Shown: in pieces, positions 1-8,249 of the stretch
Layout: every line of letters starts with the position of its first letter
How positions within the stretch are numbered: the stretch's first letter is position 1
Source: CAYRZL01 sp964428795
Lineage (GTDB): Bacteria > Bacillota > Clostridia > Lachnospirales > Lachnospiraceae
Length of the DNA: 27,244 nucleotides
Assembly: GCA_964428795.1 (NCBI GenBank)
Contig: CAYRZL010000030.1
Span: 1-27,244, forward strand
Direction of reading: 5' to 3'
Notes under the pieces: model-generated
The model's input: only the letters and a program-made list of their open reading frames with translations
Database searches by the model: none
What the model was told of the DNA's origin: nothing
Position numbers and translations under genes: made by a program

Positions 1-3
1 GTA

Positions 4-1149
4 TTATCCTCTACGCTTCTTTTTTACAAAATAGTTCAATATACCGCCTGCAGCAATAATGATGACAGCAATCACCAGTACTTTTTTTGCCGCTTCCTGA
101 GGTATCTGACCTTTTGATCCGATCGTTTCCGAATAAAAGGTTAATGTATAGTCAATCTCAACAGGATCTCCCATTGCAGTGGTGTCCGCTATGACCGGCA
201 TTGAGCCATCCATCACCGTGATTGGAATCTCAAAGGTCGAGTTGCCGCCATCGGTGGTCAGATTATAATAGGTCTCCCCCTCCACAATCATATAATCATA
301 ATATGCACTGCTCCACAGCAGCGTCGCATACGCTTTTCCATCACGCACGGTAAGCAGCGTGGGGGAACTGATACTTGCCCTTCCGCTTCCGCCTGTCATG
401 TTTACCTCTATGGAATACTCGCCATCGGAATGGGCAATATCCACAGCCTCCGACGCTCCCTGCCCGGTGCTTTTGTTTTCCCCGCTTTCTGATTCCTCAT
501 CGCTTCCCTCCACCTGGTAGGCAAGAATTGCCATCTCGATCAGTTCGTAATCCGGCAATTCGATCAGAAGCGCCTCCTCCGGAAGAGTGGAGGCGTCAAA
601 AACAAGCTTTCTGTCATACCACATCTGTCTTTTTTTACTGAAAGCGGCACAATCCATCTCCTGATCCAATGCCTCCACGGGTATTGTAAAAATGCTTTTT
701 CCATCCTCTTCCCGACAGCCGATGAAATTGCTCTTCTGATCCTTTTCCGCCTCCTGGGCAGTTCCCATGTAGACGTACTCATAGCTCAGACTGGAAATCG
801 TGATCTCCGCGGTCATTTCATCGCCATCCACCAGAAGCCTTGCCTCCGTGATCCGGAAGAAAGGCGATGAGCTATCCACTTCTATTTCATAAGTTCCATC
901 CACGATATCTCCGGGATAGATCGGAACCATTCCGTATTTTCCCGCTTCCTTATGACGCAATGCGTCCTTAGCATTCTGCAGGCGCTCAGCATATGGGCTG
1001 GCTGTCGTTTCACTTTCTTCGGTCTGCTGATCCTGCGAGGAAGCGCTCTGTTGATCCGTGACCGTTTCCGCCGCCCATACCGTCTGACCGGAAACTGCCC
1101 AGATCAAAAACAGCAAACCCAGATATCTTCTAAAAAATTTCTTTCCCAT
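4..1149 (-). CDS. Secreted, C-terminally membrane-anchored protein with two NEAT-like domains
   Basis: This is the last gene of the operon visible here, 13 bases after cbiK. I chose the ATG at 1149 (381 aa) because an AAGGGA ribosome site lies about 7 bases upstream and the protein then begins with a clear signal peptide: basic MGKKFFRR, a hydrophobic core, and cleavage near VWAAE at residues 25-28. The ORF can be extended to 1188, which would overlap cbiK. A Ser/Gln/Glu-rich linker (about 30-55) precedes two related beta-rich units. Unit 1 (about 83-200) starts DGTYEIEV and contains YEYVYMG and WYDRKLVF. Unit 2 (about 241-343) starts DGEYSIEV and contains YYDYMIVEG. The C-terminus has a hydrophobic span (357-374) and a KKKRRG tail, so the protein probably sits on the outer face of the membrane. 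The pattern resembles NEAT / iron-transport-associated domains that bind haem. In a cobalamin operon the ligand could be a corrinoid, another tetrapyrrole or a metal, but this is inference. I do not recognise a named gene. Confidence 0.8.
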   Translation of the reverse strand: MGKKFFRRYLGLLFLIWAVSGQTVWAAETVTDQQSASSQDQQTEESETTASPYAERLQNAKDALRHKEAGKYGMVPIYPGDIVDGTYEIEVDSSSPFFRITEARLLVDGDEMTAEITISSLSYEYVYMGTAQEAEKDQKSNFIGCREEDGKSIFTIPVEALDQEMDCAAFSKKRQMWYDRKLVFDASTLPEEALLIELPDYELIEMAILAYQVEGSDEESESGENKSTGQGASEAVDIAHSDGEYSIEVNMTGGSGRASISSPTLLTVRDGKAYATLLWSSAYYDYMIVEGETYYNLTTDGGNSTFEIPITVMDGSMPVIADTTAMGDPVEIDYTLTFYSETIGSKGQIPQEAAKKVLVIAVIIIAAGGILNYFVKKKRRG

Positions 1150-1162
1150 TCTGTATCCCTTT

Positions 1163-1945
1163 TTAAACCGGTTCTGCATTTTGTGCATGTTTTCTGTAAA
1201 TATCTCTTACTTTTTCATACTCGCCCAATCCCCGGACAATGGGGGTGACTTCCACACCCTCGCTTTTCAGCCTGGATTCCCATGAATCGGGATCGTCTCC
1301 TGCCATATCAACGACTGCATGATTTCCCGCCACCACCAGCAGAGGGGTCAAATACACCCGGTCCGGTTTTCTGTCCCGCACCTGCTGCAGCACTGCGCCA
1401 AAGCCGGGTTCACACTCCACCGTCCCCACACAGAAATTCTGAAATCCGTCTCTCTTAAACTGCTCTTCCAGCAGTTCATACACCGGAAACGAAATATATG
1501 CGCTTCCATGTCCCATGAATGCCAGCATTTCACAGGGCTTCACATCCATGAAGGTTTCCTCCAGCGCCTTTGCAAGCTCCTTCAGGTCGTCTTCCTTCGC
1601 AAGCAGAGGTTCTCCCATGCGCAGCTCTTCAAACCGGTCACGATAGGAAACAATGGTCTCCTTTGTAGCCTCATATTCTTTCCCTTCCATCATGTGGGTA
1701 GGCTGAATCAGAACATCCGTAATACCATCCTGCAGCATCCGCTCCATTGCCTCCTTGACATTATCATAATGAATGCCCTGTGTCTCCTGAAGCTTCTTTA
1801 TAATTCTCCCGCTGGTCCATGCCCGGTAAAATATCCGCTGCAAAAACGCATCCGCCAAATCCCGTTCGATTGCCTCAATGGTTCTCTTCCGGGTCATTTC
1901 ATAAGCTGTTCCAAAACTGACTACAAGCAATGCAGATTTTTTCAT
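1163..1945 (-). CDS. cbiK: Sirohydrochlorin cobaltochelatase CbiK
   Basis: CbiK inserts Co2+ into sirohydrochlorin (factor II) and so commits the tetrapyrrole to the anaerobic cobalamin pathway. The ATG at 1945 gives 260 aa, the usual CbiK length, and follows GGAGAAGAGGGA. An in-frame extension to 2005 overlaps the upstream permease gene and lacks family similarity. The N-terminus KKSALLVVSFGTAYE is the typical class II chelatase opening. The metal-binding histidines known from CbiK are visible as H146 in MGHGSAY and H209 in AGNHAVVDMAGDD, with E177 and E179 in VECEPG nearby. No signal peptide is seen, so the enzyme is cytoplasmic. It sits between an ABC-2 transporter and the anchored NEAT-like protein, far from the other cbi genes. 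SirC in the same operon makes its substrate. Confidence 0.95.
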   Translation of the reverse strand: MKKSALLVVSFGTAYEMTRKRTIEAIERDLADAFLQRIFYRAWTSGRIIKKLQETQGIHYDNVKEAMERMLQDGITDVLIQPTHMMEGKEYEATKETIVSYRDRFEELRMGEPLLAKEDDLKELAKALEETFMDVKPCEMLAFMGHGSAYISFPVYELLEEQFKRDGFQNFCVGTVECEPGFGAVLQQVRDRKPDRVYLTPLLVVAGNHAVVDMAGDDPDSWESRLKSEGVEVTPIVRGLGEYEKVRDIYRKHAQNAEPV

Positions 1946-1958
1946 ATTCCCTCTTCTC

Positions 1959-2690
1959 CTACAGATTTTTCTTCCGGTAAATAAACAATACGGATATGAA
2001 TCCAAATACGATCAGGTACAAAAACAACACCACAAATCCAAACACCCCCGGAGCTTCCCCATTGGAAATGCTTCGGACCATACTGCTTGTCTGAGACAAC
2101 GGAAGCATGGAAATAACCTGGCGAAAGCCTACAGGCATCTGGTCGGTGGAAAAAAACGTATTGCACAGAAAAGTCATTGGCATGATGATATAAGAGGTAA
2201 ACCGGGGTGCATCGGAATAGCTCTTTGCCAAAAAGGAAAGCACCAGAGCGATCGTGGAAAAAACCGTTCCATTCAAAAACAATATAAAAAAGGACATTCC
2301 GTTAAAGATCAGATCCGTGCGCACCGGTGACGTCAGCAGTAAAATGACTGCACCGGCATACAATCCCCGCAGGCTTCCTCCGATAATCTGTCCCACAATA
2401 AACTGCCATAGCGGTGTGGGTGAGACCATAACCTGATCCAGCGCTTTTTCATACAATCTCTGAACACTCATATTCTGGGCAATGGCACTGAAGCTCCCTG
2501 TCATCGTCGCCATAGACACGATTCCGGGGATCAGGAAATGCAGATATGGCTCCCCGTGGGACGTTGTCTGTATTCCCATACCAAAAATAATCAGATACAT
2601 AAGCGGCGAGATCATGGCGGCAACCGTGATCTTATAAAAATCCCGGCGAAATTCTACCCATTTCTCCCATAAAACTGTAATGATTCCCAT
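1959..2690 (-). CDS. ABC-2 type transporter permease
   Basis: This is an integral membrane protein of 243 aa with about six hydrophobic segments, for example MISPLMYLIIFGMGI, AVILLLTSP, FFILFLNGTVFSTIALVLSFLA and the C-terminal FGFVVLFLYLIVFGFISVLFIY. The arrangement fits ABC-2 (NodJ/DrrB-like) permeases, which are usually exporters. The ATG at 2690 follows AGGAG by 5 bases and lies 13 bases after the ATPase gene, so the two almost certainly form one transporter. No substrate-binding protein is next to it, which also favours export. The substrate cannot be read from the sequence. The position between cbiL and cbiK suggests a link to tetrapyrrole or cobalt handling, but this is inference only. 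Confidence 0.9.
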   Translation of the reverse strand: MGIITVLWEKWVEFRRDFYKITVAAMISPLMYLIIFGMGIQTTSHGEPYLHFLIPGIVSMATMTGSFSAIAQNMSVQRLYEKALDQVMVSPTPLWQFIVGQIIGGSLRGLYAGAVILLLTSPVRTDLIFNGMSFFILFLNGTVFSTIALVLSFLAKSYSDAPRFTSYIIMPMTFLCNTFFSTDQMPVGFRQVISMLPLSQTSSMVRSISNGEAPGVFGFVVLFLYLIVFGFISVLFIYRKKNL

Positions 2691-2703
2691 GTAAACTCCT
2701 CTT

Positions 2704-3540
2704 TTATATCAACTTCTGACCGGCACACTCCACAAAAACATCCTCCAGCGTGGTCGCCCGCAGCGACGCCTGATTTCCCGCTTTGGCAAGATACCGTATG
2801 GCTTCCTCCCTGTCATGGAAATACCGGCTGACCAGACTGTTCTCTGAGGTTTCGTCCACCGCAAAAGCGCCAAGCTGCATGATCAGGTTCCCCGGCGTAT
2901 CCAGCTTCTGCAGCCTGCCCCGGTTGATCAACGCCACCCGGTCGCAGAGCGCCTGCGCCTCCTCCATATAATGTGTGGTCAGAATAATCGTCATGTTCTT
3001 TCCGTTCAGCTTTCTGAGCAGATTCCACATCTGCCTTCTGGAAAGAGCGTCCATTCCGGCGGTAGGCTCATCCAGAAGCAGAATCTCCGGCTCGATCATC
3101 AGCGCCCTGCAGATCATCAGCTTCCGCTTCATACCTCCGGACAAATGCCGGATCGTGCGCTTTCTGTACTCCAAAAGACCTGCGAACTCCAAAAGTTCCT
3201 CCGTTTTCTGCTTTATGACTTTCCGGGGCATAAAATACAGACGCCCCTGATATTCCATCACCTCATCCATATTCATATCCTGACGCATGGAATATTCCTG
3301 GGTGATCACACTCAGCTTTCGCTTTTGTTCGGAGGCCTTGCGGTTCAGCGGTTTTCCGTCCACCAGTATCTCCCCTTCTGTGGGCAGAAGCACGGTGGAG
3401 ATCATACTGATGGTGGTAGTCTTTCCCGCCCCGTTCGGTCCCAGCAGACCAAAAAATTCTCCTGTCTCCATGGTCAGGTTCAGGTGATCCACCGCCACAA
3501 AATCATCAAATTGTTTGGTCAGATTTTTCAGCTCTATCAT
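2704..3540 (-). CDS. ABC-2 type transporter ATP-binding protein
   Basis: This is the 278-aa ATPase of an ABC exporter. All standard elements are visible: Walker A GPNGAGKT (34-41), Q-loop VITQE (78-82), signature LSGGMKRK (133-140), Walker B LLLDEP (154-159) and the switch histidine in TTHYMEEA (H190). A C-terminal tail ending TTLEDVFVECAG is common in the NodI/CcmA/DrrA-type ABC-2 subfamily. The start codon lies 6 bases after the cbiL stop codon, and the permease gene follows after 13 bases. No intact metal-uptake features (CbiO-type context, CbiM/CbiQ partners) are present, so it is not a cobalt ECF transporter. The substrate is unknown. Confidence 0.93.
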   Translation of the reverse strand: MIELKNLTKQFDDFVAVDHLNLTMETGEFFGLLGPNGAGKTTTISMISTVLLPTEGEILVDGKPLNRKASEQKRKLSVITQEYSMRQDMNMDEVMEYQGRLYFMPRKVIKQKTEELLEFAGLLEYRKRTIRHLSGGMKRKLMICRALMIEPEILLLDEPTAGMDALSRRQMWNLLRKLNGKNMTIILTTHYMEEAQALCDRVALINRGRLQKLDTPGNLIMQLGAFAVDETSENSLVSRYFHDREEAIRYLAKAGNQASLRATTLEDVFVECAGQKLI

Positions 3541-3546
3541 CTTTTC

Positions 3547-4233
3547 TTATGCTTCCTTTGCAATGATCAGAGAAAAATATCCGGCATCGTCCGGTATTTC
3601 ATCCACACTCCGGTAAATTTTTTCCGTCTCCATACTGCAGTTTTCCACTACACTGACTTGTTTTCCGCTTTCCCGCAGCAGATTTTTTACTTCCTTCATA
3701 TGACTGGCAGACTTCATCAGGACATAATTTCCCTCACAGGAAAGGGGCTCCTCCTTCTTGTGAACTGCCGGAACCACATGAAGCTGCTCATCCCACTCTA
3801 CCAGCGGAAGCTTCAGTCTGGCTGCTGCGGCACAAAAAGAAGGGATGCCGCTGACCAGCTCCACGGTATAACCGTCCGCCTCCAGAATCTGCTGCAAATA
3901 GCTGAACGTACAGTAAATTGTGGGATCTCCCAGCGTAAGATAAACCACGTTTTTTCCCTGATCCAGATAGGTTTCTAATATTTTTGCACCTTTCCTGTGT
4001 TCCTGATCCATCAACTCCCTGTTTTTTACCATGGGCATATAGATGGGAACCAATTCCTTCTCCGCCAGCTCCGGCACGTTTTTCACCGCAATTTTGTATG
4101 CCACCGATTCTTTTGCATCCTTTCCCGGAACAGCAATCACAGCATTCTCCCGAATCATCCGGATCGCCTTTACGGTCATCAGTTCCGGATCACCCGGTCC
4201 TACGCCTACGCCATACGCAATACCTTTTTTCAT
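3547..4233 (-). CDS. cbiL: Cobalt-factor II / precorrin-2 C20-methyltransferase CbiL
   Basis: CbiL adds the S-adenosylmethionine methyl group at C20 of cobalt-factor II, the first ring methylation after cobalt insertion. The 228-aa protein has the SAM-binding opening YGVGVGPGDPELMTVKA at residues 6-22 and the family motif YLTLGDPTIYCTFSYL. The later SGIPSFCAAAARL is the usual second substrate loop of tetrapyrrole methylases. I chose the ATG at 4233, which is 8 bases after AGGAG. A GTG two codons upstream (4239) would be too close to that ribosome site. It is separated from most cbi methyltransferases and travels with hemB and the ABC transporter here. Confidence 0.95.
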   Translation of the reverse strand: MKKGIAYGVGVGPGDPELMTVKAIRMIRENAVIAVPGKDAKESVAYKIAVKNVPELAEKELVPIYMPMVKNRELMDQEHRKGAKILETYLDQGKNVVYLTLGDPTIYCTFSYLQQILEADGYTVELVSGIPSFCAAAARLKLPLVEWDEQLHVVPAVHKKEEPLSCEGNYVLMKSASHMKEVKNLLRESGKQVSVVENCSMETEKIYRSVDEIPDDAGYFSLIIAKEA

Positions 4234-4278
4234 ATCCACTTCTCCTTGTATACGTTCATCGTTTGTTTTTAAAGCTTT

Positions 4279-5262
4279 TTATCCGATCCTGCCCTCTCTC
4301 ATGCAGTCTGCAAGCTCTTCTGCAAAATATGTGATATAAATATCCGCACCTGCACGGTATGCGCCCACCGCCATCTCACACATAATCGAGATCTCATCAA
4401 TACATCCTGCGGCAGCCGCACATTTTACCATGGAATACTCTCCGCTGACACTGTAGGCTGCAACGGGGAGATTTGTATTCTTTCGCACTTCCCGGATCAC
4501 ATCACCATAGGATAAGGCAGGCTTCACCATAATGATATCTGCCCCTTCCTGCTCGTCCAGCAATGCCTCCCGCAATGCCTCTCTTCCATTGTGATAATCC
4601 ATCTGATACGTTTTGCGGTCCCCAAAGGACGGAGCCGAACCTGCCGCATCACGGAACGGTCCGTAAAAGGAGGATGCAAATTTGGATGCATATGCCATGA
4701 TGGGCGTGTTGGTGTAACCATGCTCATCCAAAGCATCACGGATTGCCCGGATCTGGCCATCCATCATGGCTGAGGGCGCCACCATGTCCGCTCCCGCTTC
4801 CGTCTGGGACACTGCGATTTCTCCCAGCAGATGCAGAGTCGCATCATTGTCCACGTCCTGTCCGTGTAAAATTCCGCAGTGACCATGGCAGGTATACTCA
4901 CACATGCATACGTCACCGATACAATAGAGATGCGGAAACAACTCTTTTGCCCTGCGGATTCCTCTCTGGATAATACCGTCCTTCGCATATGCCTGAGAGC
5001 CCTTTTCATCCTTGCGCTCCGGCAGACCGAAAAACATGACCCCTCCCACACCTGCGTCTATGAGGCTCTGCAATTTTTCTTCCATCCGATCGATGGTATA
5101 ACGGTACTGACCCGGCATGGCTTCTATCGCCTCCACACGATCTGTTCCCTCAATCAAAAACATGGGATAGATCAGAGAGGATGCATCTATGCGTGTCTCT
5201 CTTATCATTTTTCTGATCCGTTCATTTCCCCGCAGTCTGCGGGGACGTATTTTTAAATCCAT
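4279..5262 (-). CDS. hemB: Delta-aminolevulinic acid dehydratase (porphobilinogen synthase) HemB
   Basis: HemB condenses two 5-aminolevulinate molecules to porphobilinogen. The 327-aa length is normal. The two Schiff-base lysines are seen as K194 in YASKFASS and K247 in IMVKPALSY. The metal loop DVCMCEYTCHGHCG has C119, C121 and C129 in the spacing of the zinc-dependent class. An additional cysteine (C125) replaces the serine common in other zinc enzymes. The protein is cytoplasmic. It lies 14 bases after the cobA-hemD fusion, and 45 bases precede cbiL. The predicted product is consumed by HemC from the same operon, so the tetrapyrrole supply appears devoted to cobalamin. Confidence 0.97.
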   Translation of the reverse strand: MDLKIRPRRLRGNERIRKMIRETRIDASSLIYPMFLIEGTDRVEAIEAMPGQYRYTIDRMEEKLQSLIDAGVGGVMFFGLPERKDEKGSQAYAKDGIIQRGIRRAKELFPHLYCIGDVCMCEYTCHGHCGILHGQDVDNDATLHLLGEIAVSQTEAGADMVAPSAMMDGQIRAIRDALDEHGYTNTPIMAYASKFASSFYGPFRDAAGSAPSFGDRKTYQMDYHNGREALREALLDEQEGADIIMVKPALSYGDVIREVRKNTNLPVAAYSVSGEYSMVKCAAAAGCIDEISIMCEMAVGAYRAGADIYITYFAEELADCMREGRIG

Positions 5263-5276
5263 TTTGTTCTCCTTTT

Positions 5277-6794
5277 CTATCTTAAAACTGCTTCCACTAA
5301 TCCCTCCACCGTGGCTTCTTTTGCGATCACTGTTTTCATTCCGTACCCTTCTGCCGCCCGGGCGGTCTGACTGCCGATACAGATTGCTGTCACCTGCTTT
5401 AGTACTTCTCTCTCTGCAAGGCCTGGCATTCCCGCAAAACCTTTTACGGTAGATGCACTGGTAAAGATTACACCGGAAATTCGTCTTTTTTTCAGTTCCC
5501 CGGAGAGATCCAGAATCCCATTCTGCTCTGAAACGGTATCATAGACAGGCAGATCCACGATCTGAACCTGTTTTCGTTTTTCAATTTCTGTGATTATATC
5601 CAGTGAGCCTTTGCGTGCCCTTGGTATCAGGATACGATCTCCGTCACTGCAATCCTCTCCGATACAAATGCCCAGATGCTTTGCGTCATACACGGCAGGC
5701 TGTAAATCTGCCAGCAGACCATGCTTTTCTAATTCTGCCGCTGTACCTGCGCCCAACGCCGCAATCCTGCATCCGAAAAGACTTCTTACATCCTTCTTCT
5801 GCCTTTTCAGCTCTTCAAAGAAAATATCAACCCCGGCAGGGGACGTAAAAGCAATATACCGATATTGCTCTAATTTTTCCATCGCTTCTTCCAATGCCGG
5901 ATTCGGTGAGATTGCTTCTGTGCGTATCGCAGGTATCTCCAACACTTCCGCTCCCAGCCTGCGAAGCCGGTCTGCCAGCTCGCCTGAGCGCACCCTCGGT
6001 CTGGTCACGATATACTTTCTGCCGGACAGGGGAAGCCTTTCATACCAGTCAAAATCCCTGCCAAGCGTCACCACTCTGCCGACCACGATGATGGCAGGCG
6101 GCTCAACACCCTGCCGCTTCACCTCTTCCTCCACTGTAGAGAGGTTTCCTATGATCTTTTTCTGGTTTGCGCTGGTTCCCTGCTGCAAGACTGCCACCGG
6201 CATATCAGGCTCCATTCCCGCATCCAGCAATCCCTTACATATATCCGGCAGGGCAGCCACGCCCATGAGAAATACCAGTGTACCCTTCAGTTTCACATAA
6301 GCTGCAAAATCAAGCTGATAGGGCTGATCCTTTTTCTTATGCCCGGTAATAATATGCAGGGATGACACATAATCCCGGTGGGTCACCGGAATACCGTTAT
6401 ATGCCGGAACGGATATGGCGGATGTAATGCCCGGAACTACCTCATAAGGAATCTCATGCTCTGTCAGCAATTCCAGCTCCTCGCCGCCTCTGCCGAACAA
6501 AAAGGGATCTCCGCCCTTCAATCGGACCACCCGTTTGCCCTCCTGCGCCTTTGTCAGCAGCAGCTTATTTATTTCCTCCTGGGGCATGATATGATGTCCG
6601 CTGCGTTTTCCCACATTGATCTTCTCCGCATGTTCCGGTATGAGCAGGAGAATACTCTGACCTACCAGAGCATCATACACGACCACTTCTGCATGTTCTA
6701 AAACTTCTTTCCCTTTTACGGTCAAAAGACCCACATCCGACGGACCTGCGCCCACCAGCCAGACCTTCCCCGTCGTTTCTTTACTTTGAAACAT
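5277..6794 (-). CDS. cobA/hemD: CobA-HemD fusion: uroporphyrinogen-III C-methyltransferase / uroporphyrinogen-III synthase
   Basis: This bifunctional protein (505 aa) closes hydroxymethylbilane to uroporphyrinogen III and then methylates it at C2 and C7 to precorrin-2. The N-terminal SUMT domain (about 10-250) shows WLVGAGPSDVGLLTVKG, RLKGGDPFLFGRGGEE (91-106) and PVTHRD (136-141). The C-terminal HemD domain starts near GRKYIVTRPR (258) and continues to the end, including FTSPAGVDIFF and the late FTSASTVKGF. I chose the ATG at 6794, with GGAG 9 bases upstream; a TTG at 6803 is the other possible start but leaves no room for that site. This fusion is well known in clostridia. It sits between hemL and hemB. 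Confidence 0.95.
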   Translation of the reverse strand: MFQSKETTGKVWLVGAGPSDVGLLTVKGKEVLEHAEVVVYDALVGQSILLLIPEHAEKINVGKRSGHHIMPQEEINKLLLTKAQEGKRVVRLKGGDPFLFGRGGEELELLTEHEIPYEVVPGITSAISVPAYNGIPVTHRDYVSSLHIITGHKKKDQPYQLDFAAYVKLKGTLVFLMGVAALPDICKGLLDAGMEPDMPVAVLQQGTSANQKKIIGNLSTVEEEVKRQGVEPPAIIVVGRVVTLGRDFDWYERLPLSGRKYIVTRPRVRSGELADRLRRLGAEVLEIPAIRTEAISPNPALEEAMEKLEQYRYIAFTSPAGVDIFFEELKRQKKDVRSLFGCRIAALGAGTAAELEKHGLLADLQPAVYDAKHLGICIGEDCSDGDRILIPRARKGSLDIITEIEKRKQVQIVDLPVYDTVSEQNGILDLSGELKKRRISGVIFTSASTVKGFAGMPGLAEREVLKQVTAICIGSQTARAAEGYGMKTVIAKEATVEGLVEAVLR

Positions 6795-6821
6795 TTTTCC
6801 CAACTCCGATCTTTTCCGGTA

Positions 6822-8099
6822 TCATGAATTTAGATACGCTTTTATCGTATCTCTCACATAGTCCAGCTCCTCCTTCGTATGAGCCCCGGACAAAAACATT
6901 GCCTCAAACTGTGCCGGAGCCAGATAAATGCCCTGCTTTAGCATATAATGAAAATATTCTCCATAGCGTTTTGTGTCTGACGTCTTTGCGCTGGCATAAT
7001 CTCTCACCGGCACGTCGGTAAAGAAGAGAGAGCCAAGAGAACCGATGTGATTGAGACATACCCCTGCATGGCACTCTGCGATCACCGCCTCAAGATCAGA
7101 GAAAAACCCGTCGCTCTTTTTATTTAATCTCTCATAAAATCCCTTATCTTCCTTCAGCAAAGAAAGCTGTGCAATTCCGGCCGCCATTGCCACCGGATTG
7201 CCGCTGAGGGTTCCTGCCTGGTACACCTGTCCCACCGGAGCGACGCTCTCCATGATCTCCCGGCGTCCGCCGTAAGCGCCCACCGGCATACCTGCTCCGA
7301 TGATCTTTCCGTATGTCACCAGATCCGCCGGGATACCAAAATATCCCTGTGCCCCGGAAAGGCTCAGCCGGAATCCGGTGATCACCTCATCAAAGATCAG
7401 GACGCTTCCGCGCCTTGTGCAAAGATCACGCAAGCCCTCCAAAAAGCCTTTCTCCGGAAGCACCACACCCATATTTGCCCCTACCGGTTCCACGATCACC
7501 GCGGCAATTTCCTCCGGATATTGCTCAAACAATGCTTCCACACTGGAAAAATCATTGTATATGGCAGACAGGGTATCCTGTGTGCACCCCTTCGGCACGC
7601 CCGCACTGTCCGGGATACCTGCGGTCATCACACCGGAACCCGCCTTTACAAGCAGTGCATCACTGTGTCCGTGATAACATCCCATAAATTTTACGATCTT
7701 ATCCCGCCCGGTATATCCTCTTGCGGCACGGATCGCACTCATGACCGCCTCTGTTCCGGAATTTACCATCCGCACCATCTCAAGTCCCGGCACACAGGAC
7801 GTCATCAGCTCTGCCATCTCCACTTCCTTCTCACAGGCGGCTCCATAGCTTAAGCCCTTCTCACAGGCTTTTATGACTGCTTCTCTTACCTCCGGATGAT
7901 TGTGTCCCAGTATCATAGGTCCCCAGGAACCCACAAAATCCAGATATCGTTTTCCATCCGCATCTGTCATATATGCACCGTCTGCACTGTCAATAAATCT
8001 GGGGACTCCCCCTACCTGGCCAAACGCCCGCACCGGACTGTTTACGCCCCCCGGAATCAGTCCCAATGCTTTTTCAAAAAGTATTTCTGATCTTGACAT
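6822..8099 (-). CDS. hemL: Glutamate-1-semialdehyde 2,1-aminomutase HemL
   Basis: HemL converts glutamate-1-semialdehyde to 5-aminolevulinate using pyridoxal/pyridoxamine phosphate. The 425-aa length matches the family. The PLP lysine is K265 in VTYGKIIGAGMPVGAYGG, and NSGTEAVMSAIRAAR (113-127) is the cofactor phosphate region. The substrate-binding opening IPGGVNSPVRAFG is also intact. The start is well supported by AAGGGAG 6 bases upstream of the ATG. It follows hemA after a 146-base gap that carries a repeat/hairpin element, the longest spacer inside the operon. The two enzymes act in sequence because the semialdehyde is unstable. Confidence 0.97.
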   Translation of the reverse strand: MSRSEILFEKALGLIPGGVNSPVRAFGQVGGVPRFIDSADGAYMTDADGKRYLDFVGSWGPMILGHNHPEVREAVIKACEKGLSYGAACEKEVEMAELMTSCVPGLEMVRMVNSGTEAVMSAIRAARGYTGRDKIVKFMGCYHGHSDALLVKAGSGVMTAGIPDSAGVPKGCTQDTLSAIYNDFSSVEALFEQYPEEIAAVIVEPVGANMGVVLPEKGFLEGLRDLCTRRGSVLIFDEVITGFRLSLSGAQGYFGIPADLVTYGKIIGAGMPVGAYGGRREIMESVAPVGQVYQAGTLSGNPVAMAAGIAQLSLLKEDKGFYERLNKKSDGFFSDLEAVIAECHAGVCLNHIGSLGSLFFTDVPVRDYASAKTSDTKRYGEYFHYMLKQGIYLAPAQFEAMFLSGAHTKEELDYVRDTIKAYLNS

Positions 8100-8130
8100 C
8101 GTACTCTCCCTTCTGTCTCTGTCAGTTTAT

Positions 8131-8249
8131 ATCTAAGCGACTATGCTAAACTCGACTGCACCCTGAGGGCTTGCCTTGCTAAGCGTCGCTGCATACATGA
8201 AAGCAACCAGTCATCTGCGCCCTGAAGGGCTTGATTCCTGGGCTTTCAT
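8131..8249. repeat. Imperfect tandem repeat with nested hairpins between hemA and hemL
   Basis: Two related units are visible. The clearest shared part is TGCACCCTGAGGGCTTG (8157-8173) and TGCGCCCTGAAGGGCTTG (8216-8233). Each is preceded by a looser shared block beginning CTAAGCG (8133 and 8179). Each unit contains a small palindrome of the type CCCTGARGGG. The second unit is nested in a larger hairpin in which ATGAAAGC..CCAG (8197-8210) pairs with CTGGGCTTTCAT (8238-8249). That hairpin runs over the hemA stop codon. No T-tract follows on the minus strand, so it is not an ordinary intrinsic terminator. It may be an intergenic repeat family or an RNA processing or stability element; this is inference. 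Confidence 0.6.

Noticed and set aside
2704..3540. Cobalt ECF transporter ATPase (CbiO) as identity of the ATPase
   Set aside because: The partner gene is an ABC-2 permease rather than CbiQ, CbiM and CbiN are absent, and the C-terminal tail resembles NodI/DrrA-type exporters.
8100..8245. Intrinsic terminator between hemA and hemL
   Set aside because: Hairpins are present but no T-tract follows on the minus strand, and hemL downstream continues the same pathway.
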